Below, piece by piece: positions 54,138-64,000 of a stretch of 64,000 nt of DNA; within the stretch, counting starts at the first letter, position 1; each line of letters begins with the position of its first letter. Under the pieces are notes generated by a model. That model was not told the DNA's origin and did no database searches. It saw nothing but the letters and a program-made list of their open reading frames with translations. This DNA is from Rhodocyclaceae bacterium (GTDB lineage Bacteria > Pseudomonadota > Gammaproteobacteria > Burkholderiales > Rhodocyclaceae): assembly GCA_030681195.1 (NCBI GenBank), contig JAUXXJ010000056.1, positions 1-64,000 of the forward strand, given 5' to 3'. Made by a program: the position numbers and the translations under genes.

Positions 54138-56297
54138 ATGCTTGTAGGTATGACAAAAGGGATAGCCGAGCGGCCTGCCGCCACGCTGCAGCAGATCATG
54201 ATGGGGGTGCATGAGGGAGGGGCTAGCCTTTGTCCGGTGCTGCTTGAGGTGGATGAGGGCATCCAGCTTTGGGATGCCGCAGGGCGGCGGCAGTTCTTCA
54301 ATCCAGCCACGGTGCGCCAGTTCGGCGCGCTGGCCGAGCCTGAAGCGGTCAGCTTCGAGGATCTGGCCTCTATCTGTTTGGATGTCGGCGGCCTGCCGTT
54401 TCCGCAGCATGAGTTCCCTGTCGCCCGTGTGCTGGCCGATGGTCAGCCCTGCAGCGATGTGCTGGTGCGGCTTGCCGACGCAAGCCTGCCGTGCCACTGG
54501 TTGCGGATTAATGCCCGGCCCCTGTATGCGCCCGGGTCGACCGTGCTGACGGGCATCCTGAGTTCGACGGTGGATGTCACGCAGTTGATCGAGCGTGCCC
54601 AGCAGCTACAGCGCCAGGCGCATTACGATGCGCTGACCGGCCTGCCCAACCGCGTGCTGCTGGCCGACCGCATGAAGCAGGCGCTGGCGCATGCGCGGCG
54701 TACTGGTGACCGGCTGGCCGTGTGCCTGATGGATCTGGACGGCTTCAAACCGGTGAATGACACGCTGGGCCACAAGGCGGGTGATCGACTTTTGCAGGAG
54801 ATTTCCCGACGTCTAGAAGAAGTCATTCGAGCCGACGATACAGCGGCGCGCATTGGGGGAGACGAGTTCGCGCTGTTGCTGGGCGGACTGAAGTCGCCGC
54901 AACAGGCCGAGCTTGCCCTGCAGCGTGTGCTGGAGGCGGTGGCAACACCGCTGGTGATCGACGGCAGTCCGGTGCGGGTGACCGCCAGCATTGGTGTGAC
55001 CTTGTTCCCCGGTGATGCCGGCGAGGCCGACCAGTTGCTGCGCCACGCCGATCAGGCCATGTACAAGGCCAAGGAGGGGGGCAAGGGCCGCTTCCACATG
55101 TTCAACCCGGCGGTCGAGTCGCGCATCCGGGCCAATCAGGGATTGTTGAAGCGCATCGAGGATGCGCTCGATAAGGGCCAGTTTGCGCTCTACTACCAAC
55201 CCAAGGTCGATTGTCGCAAAGGCCAGGTGGTCGGCATGGAAGCGCTGATCCGCTGGCAGCACCCGGTGCTGGGATTGCGTTCACCGGGTGAATTCCTGCC
55301 GCTGATCGAGCACGATGACATTATCGTGCGGCTCGGTGAATGGGTGATTGCCGAGGCGCTGCGGCAGATGGCACAGTGGCGCGAGAGCGGCATCGACATC
55401 AATGTCAGCGTGAATGTTTCGGCCCGCCAGTTTTTGCGCGGTGGCTTCGATGACCGGCTGGGCGCCATGCTCGCCCATCACCTGCCTGGCCTGGAACGCA
55501 AGCTGGAACTTGAACTGGTCGAGACGGCCGCCCTCGAAGATGTGATCGCCGTGCGCAAGGTGATGGCGCATTATCAGAAGCTCGGCATGACATTCGCCCT
55601 CGACGATTTTGGCACCGGCTATTCCTCGCTGGTGCATCTCAAGCGGTTGGCGGTGGACGTGCTGAAGATCGACCAGACGTTTGTGCGCGACATGCTTGAC
55701 GACCCGGGCGATCTGGCCATCGTGCAAGGGGTGATTGGTCTTGCCTCGGCGTTTAGTCAGAAGGTGGTGGCCGAAGGTGTGGAAAGCATCGAGCAGATTC
55801 TGTTGCTGCTCGAACTGGGCTGCGATGTCATGCAGGGCTTTGGCATTGCCCGCCCGATGGCGGCCGAACGTGTGCCGGGCTGGCTCGCTGCCTTCCAGGC
55901 CGATCCGCGCTGGCAACTGGCGCGCACCAGCTATCCGATGCGCGGCGATTTTGAATTGTTGTTGATGGAGGTGTCCCATCGTCACTGGTTGGAAAAAACC
56001 CGTCTGGCGCTGCAGCAGGGCACCGATCTGCCCTTGGCCGACTACGGTAGTTGCCGTTTCACGCAGTGGTATGCGGAAGCGGGCATCCGCCGTTATGGCG
56101 GCCTGGCGGAGTTTCGCGAAATCGACACGACCCACCGCAAGGTGCACAAACAGGCCGAGGCGCTGCTCGCCTGTGCGCATGCTGGCGATGATGCCGGGAT
56201 CGAACAGGCGCGGCAGGCACTCGAAACCGCCAACGAAACCCTGTTGCAGCAGTTACACTCCTTCCGCATCGGCTTGGCGGCTAGCGCCAGCGGATGA
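54138..56297 (+). CDS. GGDEF-EAL cyclic-di-GMP protein with C-terminal CZB domain
   Basis: A 719-residue multi-domain protein: a PAS-like N-terminal part (about 25-155), GGDEF (about 160-325, intact RIGGDEF at about 237-243), EAL (about 335-590, with MEALIRW and the [10 protein letters not shown] loop), then a chemoreceptor zinc-binding (CZB) domain (about 610-715) with H-x-W and CRFTQWY and a further His. CZB domains bind zinc through Cys and His and can sense zinc or hypochlorous acid. No transmembrane helix is seen. ATG 54138 is uncertain; 54150 and 54084 are in frame. Confidence 0.88.
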   Translation: MLVGMTKGIAERPAATLQQIMMGVHEGGASLCPVLLEVDEGIQLWDAAGRRQFFNPATVRQFGALAEPEAVSFEDLASICLDVGGLPFPQHEFPVARVLADGQPCSDVLVRLADASLPCHWLRINARPLYAPGSTVLTGILSSTVDVTQLIERAQQLQRQAHYDALTGLPNRVLLADRMKQALAHARRTGDRLAVCLMDLDGFKPVNDTLGHKAGDRLLQEISRRLEEVIRADDTAARIGGDEFALLLGGLKSPQQAELALQRVLEAVATPLVIDGSPVRVTASIGVTLFPGDAGEADQLLRHADQAMYKAKEGGKGRFHMFNPAVESRIRANQGLLKRIEDALDKGQFALYYQPKVDCRKGQVVGMEALIRWQHPVLGLRSPGEFLPLIEHDDIIVRLGEWVIAEALRQMAQWRESGIDINVSVNVSARQFLRGGFDDRLGAMLAHHLPGLERKLELELVETAALEDVIAVRKVMAHYQKLGMTFALDDFGTGYSSLVHLKRLAVDVLKIDQTFVRDMLDDPGDLAIVQGVIGLASAFSQKVVAEGVESIEQILLLLELGCDVMQGFGIARPMAAERVPGWLAAFQADPRWQLARTSYPMRGDFELLLMEVSHRHWLEKTRLALQQGTDLPLADYGSCRFTQWYAEAGIRRYGGLAEFREIDTTHRKVHKQAEALLACAHAGDDAGIEQARQALETANETLLQQLHSFRIGLAASASG

Positions 56298-56327
56298 TCT
56301 GTGAACCTACGACGCAAGGACCCCGAA

Positions 56328-56762
56328 ATGGAAGATACGACGCCAAATCTGGCTTGGAGAGAGGATTTCGCCACGGGTGTGGCCGAGATCGACGAGCAGC
56401 ACATGATTCTGGTGCATACGCTCAACGAAGCCGCCGTCAAGCTGAAACACGATACGAGCCAGGAAACGCTGGAGCAGATCACTCAGGATCTGCTGAGTTA
56501 TGCGCTCTATCACTTCGAGACCGAGGAAGAGTTGATGCAGCAATATGGCTATGCCGATGCGGGTGATGATTCCGCCGAGCAGCATTTGTCTCAGCACCGC
56601 GCCTTTTCGGCCAAGGTGGTCAGCGTGCGCGATGGGCTCAAGTCCGGGATGAAGATTGCCGCCAGCGACCTGCTCGAATTTCTCAACAACTGGCTGGTGA
56701 ATCACATCCTCAACACCGACAAGAAGTTCGGTGCGTTCATCGTCGCCAAGCGGGCGGCGTAG
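56328..56762 (+). CDS. bacteriohemerythrin
   Basis: A 144-residue four-helix protein with the di-iron ligand pattern: AEIDEQHMILVHTLNE (first His), YHFETEEELM (His, Glu), HLSQHRAF (two His) and WLVNHILNTDKKFGAF (His, Asp). Hemerythrins bind O2 reversibly as sensors or carriers. ATG 56328 with AAGGA upstream. It lies 30 bp after the cyclic-di-GMP gene, probably in one transcript. Confidence 0.92.
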   Translation: MEDTTPNLAWREDFATGVAEIDEQHMILVHTLNEAAVKLKHDTSQETLEQITQDLLSYALYHFETEEELMQQYGYADAGDDSAEQHLSQHRAFSAKVVSVRDGLKSGMKIAASDLLEFLNNWLVNHILNTDKKFGAFIVAKRAA

Positions 56763-56779
56763 AAGTTTAGGCGCCCCGC

Positions 56780-59700
56780 TTAGCCGAGCGGCTGGAACAG
56801 CACATCGAGATCGTCGGCACCGAGCAGGTGCTTGCCGGTCTCGGTGGCATCCTGACCGCGCACCAACTGGTCGGCCAGGCCACGCTTGCGCGCTTGCAGG
56901 GCGAGGATCTTTTCCTCCACGGTGCCCTGCGTCATCAGCTTGTACACAAACACCGGCTTGTCCTGGCCCATGCGGTGTGCGCGCGCGGTGGCCTGCTCCT
57001 CGACGGCCGGATTCCACCACGGGTCGTAGTGGATCACGGTGTCGGCGGTGGTGAGGTTGAGCCCTGTACCGCCGGCCTTCAGGCTGATCAGGAAGAGCGG
57101 CACGCGGCCCTGCTGGAAATCGTTGATCGGGGTTTCGCGGTCTTTGGTCTGGCCGGTGAGTTTGGCGTAACGAATATTCTGTTTGTCCAGTTCGATCTCG
57201 ATCAGGCTGATCATGCTGGTGAATTGCGAGAACAGCAGAATCCGGCGGCCTTCGTCGAGCAGCTCCTCCAACATTTCGAGCAATAGCGTCAGCTTGGCCG
57301 ATTCGGCATTGCCCTTGGCGACGATGGCCTTGGCCGATTCGAGCTTGACGAGACGCGGGTCGCAGCACACCTGACGCAGCTTGAGCAGGGCGTCGAGAAT
57401 CATGATCTGGCTTTGGCCGACGCCCTTTTCGCGCAGCACTTCGCGCAGCTTTTTGTCGAAGACGACGCGCAGCGATTCGTAAAGGTCGCGCTGGCCACCT
57501 TCGATCTCGACCCAACGGACGATTTCGGTGCGTGGCGGCAGTTCGGTGAGGACTTGCTCTTTCGTCCGCCGCAACAGAAAAGGCCGCACGCGTTCTGCGA
57601 GGTTCTGACGCGCGGTCGGGTCGCCCAGCTTCTCGATGGGGGAACGGAAGATGCGGCCGAAACGATCCGACGTGCCGAGGAAACCCGGCATGAGAAAGTC
57701 GAATTGCGCCCACAGTTCGCCAAGGTGGTTTTCCAGCGGCGTACCGGTCAGCGACAGGCGATGGCGTGCCTTCAATTGCCGCGCTACCTGATGCGCTTTG
57801 GCCTTGGGATTCTTGATGAACTGCGCTTCGTCAAGCACCAGCAGGTGGAAGGGTTGCGCCAGCAGCGTTTCCTGATCGCGCACCAGCAGCGGGTAGGTGG
57901 TGAGCACGATGTCGGCCGTGGCGATCTGGCCGAACAGGGCGGCGCGTTCGGGGCCATGCAGGGTCAGCACGGTGAGGTCCGGCGTGAATTGCGCGGCCTC
58001 GTTCTTCCAGTTGGCCATCAGGCTGGTCGGGGCGATCACCAGACTGGGGCGATCAGCACGGCCGGACAGTTTTTCCAACTGGAGATGCGCCAGCGTCTGC
58101 ACGGTTTTGCCGAGGCCCATGTCGTCGGCGAGGATGCCGGCGAGGCCATATTCACGCAGGAACTGCAGCCAGTTGAGGCCGTCCTGCTGGTAGTGGCGCA
58201 ACTCGGTACGAAAAGTCGGCGCTGGCGAGACGGCGGTGATGCCGGAAAAATCCTTGAGCTTGGCGCCAATGCCGCGCAGCCGTTCGCCGCCCATCCAGTG
58301 GGCCGGCTGCTCGTCGAGCATGGCCAACACGGCGGCATGGTGGCGCGACAAGCGTGGGCGTCCGGACTTTTCCTCATCGAGAAATTCGACCAGCGGCAGC
58401 AGCCAGGCACGCAGGCGTGCTACCGGCAGCGGCAGGATGCGCTTGGCGTCGATGGCCACCGGCACGGTGGCCTCGTCGGCCATGTCCTTGAGTCGCGCGA
58501 GGAGTTGGGGTTGTTCGGCGATCAATCGGATCAGCGGTGGCACCAGGCTGATGCGCTCGCCGCCGATCATCACGCCAAGATCGAGCGTGAACCAGTCGCC
58601 GCCCTGTTTTTCTCCTTCTGCGCTTTCTTCCTCGATGGCGACGAACCAGTCATCGGGGCGCGCCATCTGGAACGGGAAGTCATCGGCCATTGTCACTACG
58701 ATGCCCGCGTCTTCCAGCGATTCGATGCCTTCGGACAGGATCGGCAGCCAGCCGACGGCATCCGGGCGGGCCGGAATCAGGCAATTCGACGTGCTGTCGA
58801 CGCGCTGGTAATGCGGCCGAAAGCGTTCGAGGCTATCCAGTCCGAGGGTCTGCAGGCGTTGCCAAACGGCAATTTCGGTCGCGCTGTCGCGCGCCAGAAT
58901 GCGTGTCTCGCCGTCTGTTTTGACGCGCATCAGCGGCGGCGGAATGGCGCAGCCGATAACCGGCGGCAGACCGGGGTAGTCGAAACTCAGTTCGGCCAGC
59001 GCGATGTCGTCGGCCAGGGTGAACATCTTGGTGTGACGGATGCGCCCGAGCCGTAGATGCAGGCGCGCGACCGGCGGGCCGGCCGGCGCGCTGGTCTCCA
59101 TCACGGCTGGCAACGGCAGGGGGATGCCGAGGTTTTGTTCGAGGGCCACCAGACGCGCGCGGGCGACTAGCGCATCGGCTTCATTGAGCGGCGGGGCGCG
59201 CATCAGGCGGTCGACCAGCGCGGTGGGCAGGTCGTTGCTGAGCAGACCAATTTCGTAGGTGGTTGGATCGAAATAGGTAGCCGGTCCGGTCGGCAGGCGA
59301 AGCACTGCCTCCGGCAGCTCATAGACGAGGCGTTGATGGCCTTCCGGGTCGCGTTGCCAAGCGAGGGTGATCTCGCGGGGTTCGCCCATGCACAGCGGCT
59401 GGTCCGCACTGTCGCCGACGAACAGCCGTCCGGTGCGTACGGCGGCACACAGCAGCGTGTAGCCGGATTCGCCGGTCAGTGAGGCGACCACTTCACGCTG
59501 GTAGTAGCGCACTTCTTCCTGGCAGGCGAGCGCCAGACGCAGGACGGAAATGTCTTCCGGCAATACGGAATTGTCTGCGCTGGCACGCAGGTCGTGGGTC
59601 GGCGGCATCCAGATCGACGGCTTGCCCAGCCCGCCTTTCTTGAGGCAGCGACTTCTGCCGATGCCCAGCGTGCCGCGCAACGGATCGAGCAGATAGACCA

Positions 59701-60211
59701 CGCGAAATTCGGCATCAATAACTTCCGGCCCCGTCTGCGAGTGGGCTGGCGTGACCGGTTCTTCGATACCGGCCAGCCATGAGAGGGCCTCGGGGCTGGG
59801 CTCGAAATCGGTGTCGATGGGCGGCGGCGGGATGGCGGGTATGGCCGGCATGGACGGGTTGGCTGCGAGCGGCGCGCCGGGCCGCGACAGCGCGGTCAGC
59901 AGCAAGGCCACCGCGTGCTTGCAGTTGAGACCAACGGGACAGGTGCATTCACCCTCGACCAGGTAGACCAGCCCGGTCGCCACGTCATAGGCAATCGAGA
60001 CTTCGGCGGCATAGGGCAGCTTGGTCGAGCCGCGCACCGAGCCGCTGATGCGGATAAGGCCTGCGGTGTTATCCAGCGAGACGACGCGAACGCGGTCGCC
60101 GCTCTTGGCATACTGCGTGCCCCGCAGCAGCGAACCCTGGTCGAAATAATCGAGCAGATCCGGGATCTGCAACAGGGTTTGCGACGGCGGGGCAACTACT
60201 GGTAAGGTCAA
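56780..60211 (-). CDS. SWIM-domain SNF2-family helicase
   Basis: A 1143-residue SF2 ATPase. N-terminal SWIM zinc finger (CTCPVGLNCKH, about 87-97), long middle region, then SNF2 motor: ADDMGLGKTVQT (near 692), VLDEAQFIKNP (near 789), LTGTPLENHLGELW, and the second RecA lobe with GGTGLNLTTADTVIHYDPWWNP and RAHRMGQ (near 1060). A dispersed repeat gives AVSPAPTF at about residue 661, just ahead of the motor. TTG start 3 bp after metK stop. Role in DNA or chromatin-like remodelling in bacteria is not known. Confidence 0.9.
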   Translation of the reverse strand: MTLPVVAPPSQTLLQIPDLLDYFDQGSLLRGTQYAKSGDRVRVVSLDNTAGLIRISGSVRGSTKLPYAAEVSIAYDVATGLVYLVEGECTCPVGLNCKHAVALLLTALSRPGAPLAANPSMPAIPAIPPPPIDTDFEPSPEALSWLAGIEEPVTPAHSQTGPEVIDAEFRVVYLLDPLRGTLGIGRSRCLKKGGLGKPSIWMPPTHDLRASADNSVLPEDISVLRLALACQEEVRYYQREVVASLTGESGYTLLCAAVRTGRLFVGDSADQPLCMGEPREITLAWQRDPEGHQRLVYELPEAVLRLPTGPATYFDPTTYEIGLLSNDLPTALVDRLMRAPPLNEADALVARARLVALEQNLGIPLPLPAVMETSAPAGPPVARLHLRLGRIRHTKMFTLADDIALAELSFDYPGLPPVIGCAIPPPLMRVKTDGETRILARDSATEIAVWQRLQTLGLDSLERFRPHYQRVDSTSNCLIPARPDAVGWLPILSEGIESLEDAGIVVTMADDFPFQMARPDDWFVAIEEESAEGEKQGGDWFTLDLGVMIGGERISLVPPLIRLIAEQPQLLARLKDMADEATVPVAIDAKRILPLPVARLRAWLLPLVEFLDEEKSGRPRLSRHHAAVLAMLDEQPAHWMGGERLRGIGAKLKDFSGITAVSPAPTFRTELRHYQQDGLNWLQFLREYGLAGILADDMGLGKTVQTLAHLQLEKLSGRADRPSLVIAPTSLMANWKNEAAQFTPDLTVLTLHGPERAALFGQIATADIVLTTYPLLVRDQETLLAQPFHLLVLDEAQFIKNPKAKAHQVARQLKARHRLSLTGTPLENHLGELWAQFDFLMPGFLGTSDRFGRIFRSPIEKLGDPTARQNLAERVRPFLLRRTKEQVLTELPPRTEIVRWVEIEGGQRDLYESLRVVFDKKLREVLREKGVGQSQIMILDALLKLRQVCCDPRLVKLESAKAIVAKGNAESAKLTLLLEMLEELLDEGRRILLFSQFTSMISLIEIELDKQNIRYAKLTGQTKDRETPINDFQQGRVPLFLISLKAGGTGLNLTTADTVIHYDPWWNPAVEEQATARAHRMGQDKPVFVYKLMTQGTVEEKILALQARKRGLADQLVRGQDATETGKHLLGADDLDVLFQPLG
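58211..58234 (+). repeat. dispersed 24-bp repeat, copy 18 (inside SNF2 gene)
   Basis: 1 core mismatch. Read in frame on the minus strand as AVSPAPTF. Confidence 0.9.
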
Positions 60212-60214
60212 TGC

Positions 60215-61396
<1,182 letters not shown>

Positions 61397-61589
61397 GACC
61401 TGCTCCTTTAATGTTCCCCACTGACCTGGATCGTCAGACCAACTCGGGGGATCGGAGCCGGCGACGCTTTAGCAGTATTTGTAAACCGCCCTGCAAGTTG
61501 TCCTTGGCTGAAGCTGCACTTCAGCGCCTTAACTCGGCGGAGGCGGCGATAATACCGCCTTTTCGTCTTTGAAAAAACCGCAGAACAAT
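61397..61589. promoter_or_regulatory. divergent region between metK and acyltransferase gene
   Basis: 193 bp that must hold both promoters. A strong hairpin lies near 61508-61526 (GCTGAAG-TGCA-CTTCAGC type). I could not match the metK leader to a known SAM riboswitch. Confidence 0.4.
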
Positions 61590-62387
61590 ATGGGTTTTGT
61601 ATTTCGTTTGCTGGCCTGGCTGCCCCTGCCGCTGTTGCACAACCTCGGTGCGTTGGCGGGTTGGCTGGCCTATGCGCTGTCACCGGCCTACCGCCGCCAT
61701 CTGCGTGAAAACATGGCGCTGGCAGGGGTTGGGGGAGTGCGTGCCGAGGCGGTGGCCGAGGCGGGCAAGACCGTTTTCGAGTTGCCGAAACTCTGGCTGC
61801 GGCCGCAGGACGAGGTCGTCGGGCGAGTCGTCCAGGTTAGCGGCTGGGAACTGATCGAAGCCGCCTGGCGCGACGGCAAAGGCATCCTGTTCATCACCCC
61901 GCATCTGGGTTGCTTCGAGATATCGGCCCAATACTATGCCGCCCAGCGCCCGATCACTGTCCTCTACCGTCGCCCCAAGCAGGCTTGGCTGGGGCCGATT
62001 ATCGAAGCGGGACGCGGTGCAAACCTCAAGCTGGCGCCGGCTGATGTGTCCGGCGTCAAGAAACTGCTCAAAGCGCTCAAATCCGGCGAGGCGGTCGGCA
62101 TGCTGCCCGATCAGGCGCCGAAGGAGGGCGAGGGGGGGTGGGCACCATTCTTCGGCAAGCCCGCCTACACGATGACGCTGGCCGCGCGGCTGGCGCAGAC
62201 CGGGGCAACGGTGATCTTTGCTTACGCCGAACGCCTGCACTACGGTGCCGGCTACCACCTCAAGCTGTTTGCCCCGCAGGGCGAAACAGCGACGCCTGCC
62301 GATATCAACCGTGAAATTGAGCGGCTGATCCTGATGTGTCCCGAACAGTATCTGTGGGGCTATAACCGCTATAAGGGAACCCCATGA
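61590..62387 (+). CDS. lysophospholipid acyltransferase (LpxL/HtrB family)
   Basis: A 265-residue membrane-attached acyltransferase for lipid A late acylation. N-terminal hydrophobic helix, then ITPHLGCFEIS with the catalytic His of the HX4E-type motif (H-LGCF-E), VLYRRPK and MLPDQAPKEGEG. ATG 61590 lacks a clear ribosome site; a TTG at 61569 is in frame. A second gene of this family starts at 63830. Confidence 0.88.
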   Translation: MGFVFRLLAWLPLPLLHNLGALAGWLAYALSPAYRRHLRENMALAGVGGVRAEAVAEAGKTVFELPKLWLRPQDEVVGRVVQVSGWELIEAAWRDGKGILFITPHLGCFEISAQYYAAQRPITVLYRRPKQAWLGPIIEAGRGANLKLAPADVSGVKKLLKALKSGEAVGMLPDQAPKEGEGGWAPFFGKPAYTMTLAARLAQTGATVIFAYAERLHYGAGYHLKLFAPQGETATPADINREIERLILMCPEQYLWGYNRYKGTP

Positions 62388-62815
62388 ATCGATTTCAATA
62401 TCCCGTATTGCTCACTGCCGCCCCTGATGGTGGCTATATCGTTACTTGTCGCGATTTGCCGCAGTTGATCACGCAAGGAGAGGATGAGGCGGATGCGCTT
62501 GAACAGGCGGTGGATGCCATGGACGAAGTATTCGCTACCTACATGATTGAGGGGCTGAGCTTTCCAAACCCCAGCAAGGCGAAGCGCCGTGAGCATCTGG
62601 TTTCGCCGCTTGCGGAGGCGATGGCGAAGGCTGCATTGTATGTAGCAATGCGCGAAGCCGGCATCAGCAAGCAGCAACTCGCAAAGCGGCTTGGCGTCGA
62701 CGAAAAGGAAGTTCGTCGGCTGCTCGACCCCCACTATGGCTCAAAGCTGCCGCGTATCGCACAGGCGATCCAGGTATTGGGCCAACGGTTGGTGATCGGG
62801 CTGGAGCCGGCTTGA
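62384..62815 (+). CDS. HicB-like antitoxin without toxin
   Basis: A 143-residue protein. The N-terminal HicB fold (about 1-60: YPVLLTAAPDGGYIVTCRDLPQLITQGEDEADALE) is followed by a helix-turn-helix (about 90-125: ISKQQLAKRLGVDEKEVRRLL). It overlaps the acyltransferase stop by 4 bp. No HicA toxin reading frame is next to it, so it is an orphan repressor or solitary antitoxin. Confidence 0.78.
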   Translation: MNRFQYPVLLTAAPDGGYIVTCRDLPQLITQGEDEADALEQAVDAMDEVFATYMIEGLSFPNPSKAKRREHLVSPLAEAMAKAALYVAMREAGISKQQLAKRLGVDEKEVRRLLDPHYGSKLPRIAQAIQVLGQRLVIGLEPA

Positions 62816-63034
62816 GGGGCGTGAATCGGCCAACAGATGCCGGTGGTGACTTTTCCAAAGCAGTCATCAGCATGGTCGCAACGAGTTGGTTATGATATTC
62901 GCTTGCACGTAGTTCCTATTTTGACGCTTACCTGTTTTGCTGTTCTGTTTGTGAGCGAAGGTGAGGCCTTCCACGCTGTCGAAGTGTTTCAGTATGCATG
63001 AGTGTGTATTTTTTACCGGGGCATAATTCGCATT

Positions 63035-63628
63035 ATGAAAGTAATATCAACAATTCTCTTGGCGTTCAGCACATCTGTTGCGGTGGCAGATTCCAATCCC
63101 TACGCCGTAGAGTCAGCTATTTATAGAGTTGAGGTTCCCTATCCAAACAGCAACCGGAAAGGATTTGGAACCGGCGTTCTTGTCGCTCGGGACAAGATTC
63201 TTACCAACTGCCATGTTTTGAAAAGCCATCCTGGTTGGCCTCGAGTGGTCCATCGCAAAACTGGCCAGCAGTTCTATGTGACCAAGCATTACAATCTCGG
63301 CAACCATGACGCGTGCATTCTTGTTGGTGGCTTCACTGGTACTCCCGTTCGGCTCAACGCTGATATTCATGAAGGCCAGAATGTATGGATTTTTGGTTAT
63401 CCAGCAGGTTTGCCTGTAGTGGGGCAAGGGACCGTCAAGGGACTCGTCAATACCGACGCTGGCAAGTCCATTCTCTTGGCCGCCTTTTGTGCTCCGGGTT
63501 CGTCCGGTGGCCCTGTTGTCAATGTAAAAGGTGAACTCGTAGGACTGAATTGGGGTGTTTTTCGATACCAGAATCAATGCCTTTCTATTCCGGCATCCTT
63601 CTTAAAACCATATCTGACCGCTGGTTGA
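63035..63628 (+). CDS. exported trypsin-like serine protease
   Basis: A 197-residue exported protein (signal peptide about 1-18) with the catalytic triad patterns of chymotrypsin-like proteases: TNCHVL (His), NHDACI (Asp) and APGSSGGPVV (Ser). No PDZ domain, so it is a minimal S1-type enzyme rather than DegP/DegS. The local sequence is less GC-rich than its neighbours, which hints at transfer. Start set at ATG 63035 to give the signal peptide. Confidence 0.82.
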   Translation: MKVISTILLAFSTSVAVADSNPYAVESAIYRVEVPYPNSNRKGFGTGVLVARDKILTNCHVLKSHPGWPRVVHRKTGQQFYVTKHYNLGNHDACILVGGFTGTPVRLNADIHEGQNVWIFGYPAGLPVVGQGTVKGLVNTDAGKSILLAAFCAPGSSGGPVVNVKGELVGLNWGVFRYQNQCLSIPASFLKPYLTAG

Positions 63629-63656
63629 TAAGACCTCGGAGGAAAGGACATAACGA

Positions 63657-63833
63657 GTGAAGTATCGCCATGAGGCCGAATCCATCATTCCGCCGGACCT
63701 GCGCAAAAAGCCGCGCAGGTCGCCTCAACTCCACGTTGCTGAAGGTCTGCTTCTCTGGCTAGAGTCCGGCCGCTTAGGGTCGAAAGTGAGTATTCGTATT
63801 TTTCTTATCCTTAAATCTGGCAGGTCCATTTGA
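63657..63833 (+). CDS. possible small protein, unknown
   Basis: A 58-codon frame from GTG, basic in the first half. Its TGA stop overlaps the TTG start of the next gene (TTGA), which is the only reason to consider it real. A GGAGGAAAGG run lies about 10 bp upstream. No family recognised; may be a chance frame. Confidence 0.3.
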   Translation: MKYRHEAESIIPPDLRKKPRRSPQLHVAEGLLLWLESGRLGSKVSIRIFLILKSGRSI

Positions 63834-64000
63834 CTCGTATCACGCTTGCGCTGATGTGGCTGCTGCATTGGCTGCCGTTGCCATGGCTGGCCGCTTGCGG
63901 GCATTTGTTTGGCCGTTTGTTTTATCGTTTTGGCCATGCCCGGCGGCACATCGCGCTGACCAATCTCGGCCTGTGCTTTCCCACTTTGAGCGAAATCGAA
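63830..64000 (+). CDS. lysophospholipid acyltransferase, N-terminal part (runs off window)
   Basis: The first 57 codons, from TTG, of a second LpxL/HtrB-like protein: the hydrophobic start MWLLHWLPLPWLAACGHLFG and RRHIALTNLGLCFP are typical of the family N-terminus. It is cut by the window end. With the gene at 61590 it suggests two late lipid A acylations encoded close together. Confidence 0.82.
   Translation, partial: MTRITLALMWLLHWLPLPWLAACGHLFGRLFYRFGHARRHIALTNLGLCFPTLSEIE

Noticed and set aside
61397..61568. SAM riboswitch before metK
   Set aside because: A TAAAGC-like stretch vaguely recalls SAM-II, but the required pairing could not be drawn.

Overview
The window looks like chromosome of a betaproteobacterium, most likely of the Rhodocyclaceae/Dechloromonas-Azospira kind. 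This placement is inferred from gene content and gene order: a ruvC-ruvA-ruvB-ybgC-tolQRAB-pal-cpoB-queE-queC block, an SAH riboswitch in front of ahcY, multihaem electron-transfer genes, an anaerobe-style Rnf operon and a Met-rich periplasmic protein. Base composition is fairly GC-rich, except in the restriction-modification island and around the small protease at 63 kb.

Layout. 1-5 kb: a leftward extracellular-electron-transfer cluster. In transcription order it has two monohaem cytochromes, a CymA/NapC-type tetrahaem protein, a decahaem MtrA/MtoA homologue and an MtrB/MtoB porin, then a terminator and the start of another multihaem protein. A divergent OmpR-type two-component system lies beside it (5.5-7.7 kb), followed by a toxin-antitoxin pair and a CBS protein. 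9.1-19.8 kb: a rightward operon rnfB-nifJ-rnfC-rnfD-rnfG-rnfE-rnfA plus a small NqrM-like gene, preceded by a structured leader. In it a giant NifJ-type 2-oxoacid:ferredoxin oxidoreductase is embedded in a circularly permuted Rnf operon, which suggests that 2-oxoacid oxidation feeds reduced ferredoxin directly to Rnf. 19.8-22.8 kb: a diguanylate cyclase, a thioredoxin/CcdA-like pair and a ribosome-associated factor. 22.9-27.0 kb: a small genomic island at the 3' half of tRNA-Lys, carrying a PaeR7I-like restriction-modification system and no visible integrase. 27.2-30.6 kb: DUF302 protein, an extreme Met-rich tandem-repeat exported protein and a YeeE/YedE transporter. 30.7-40.2 kb: the que-tol-pal-ruv block. 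40.4-45.2 kb: chemoreceptor, EamA exporter, YebC, HerA-like ATPase. 45.2-50.1 kb: two TonB-dependent receptors flanking a periplasmic binding protein. 50.1-61.4 kb: methyl-cycle genes metF, ahcY (with SAH riboswitch) and metK, interspersed with tlyA, a VapBC-type pair, a GGDEF-EAL-CZB protein, a hemerythrin and a SWIM/SNF2 helicase. 61.6-64 kb: acyltransferases, a HicB-like orphan and a trypsin-like protease.

The most striking feature is a dispersed 24-bp repeat (core GTCGGCGCTGGCGGGACGGC after a short A run). I found 18 copies in 64 kb: 8 between genes, often touching start or stop codons, and 10 inside genes. The genic copies are always in frame, in both orientations and in three reading frames, and add short Ala/Gly/Pro peptides to conserved proteins (TolA, RuvA, TlyA, RnfG, NifJ, CpoB and others). 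No CRISPR array, rRNA operon, transposase or prophage was seen.
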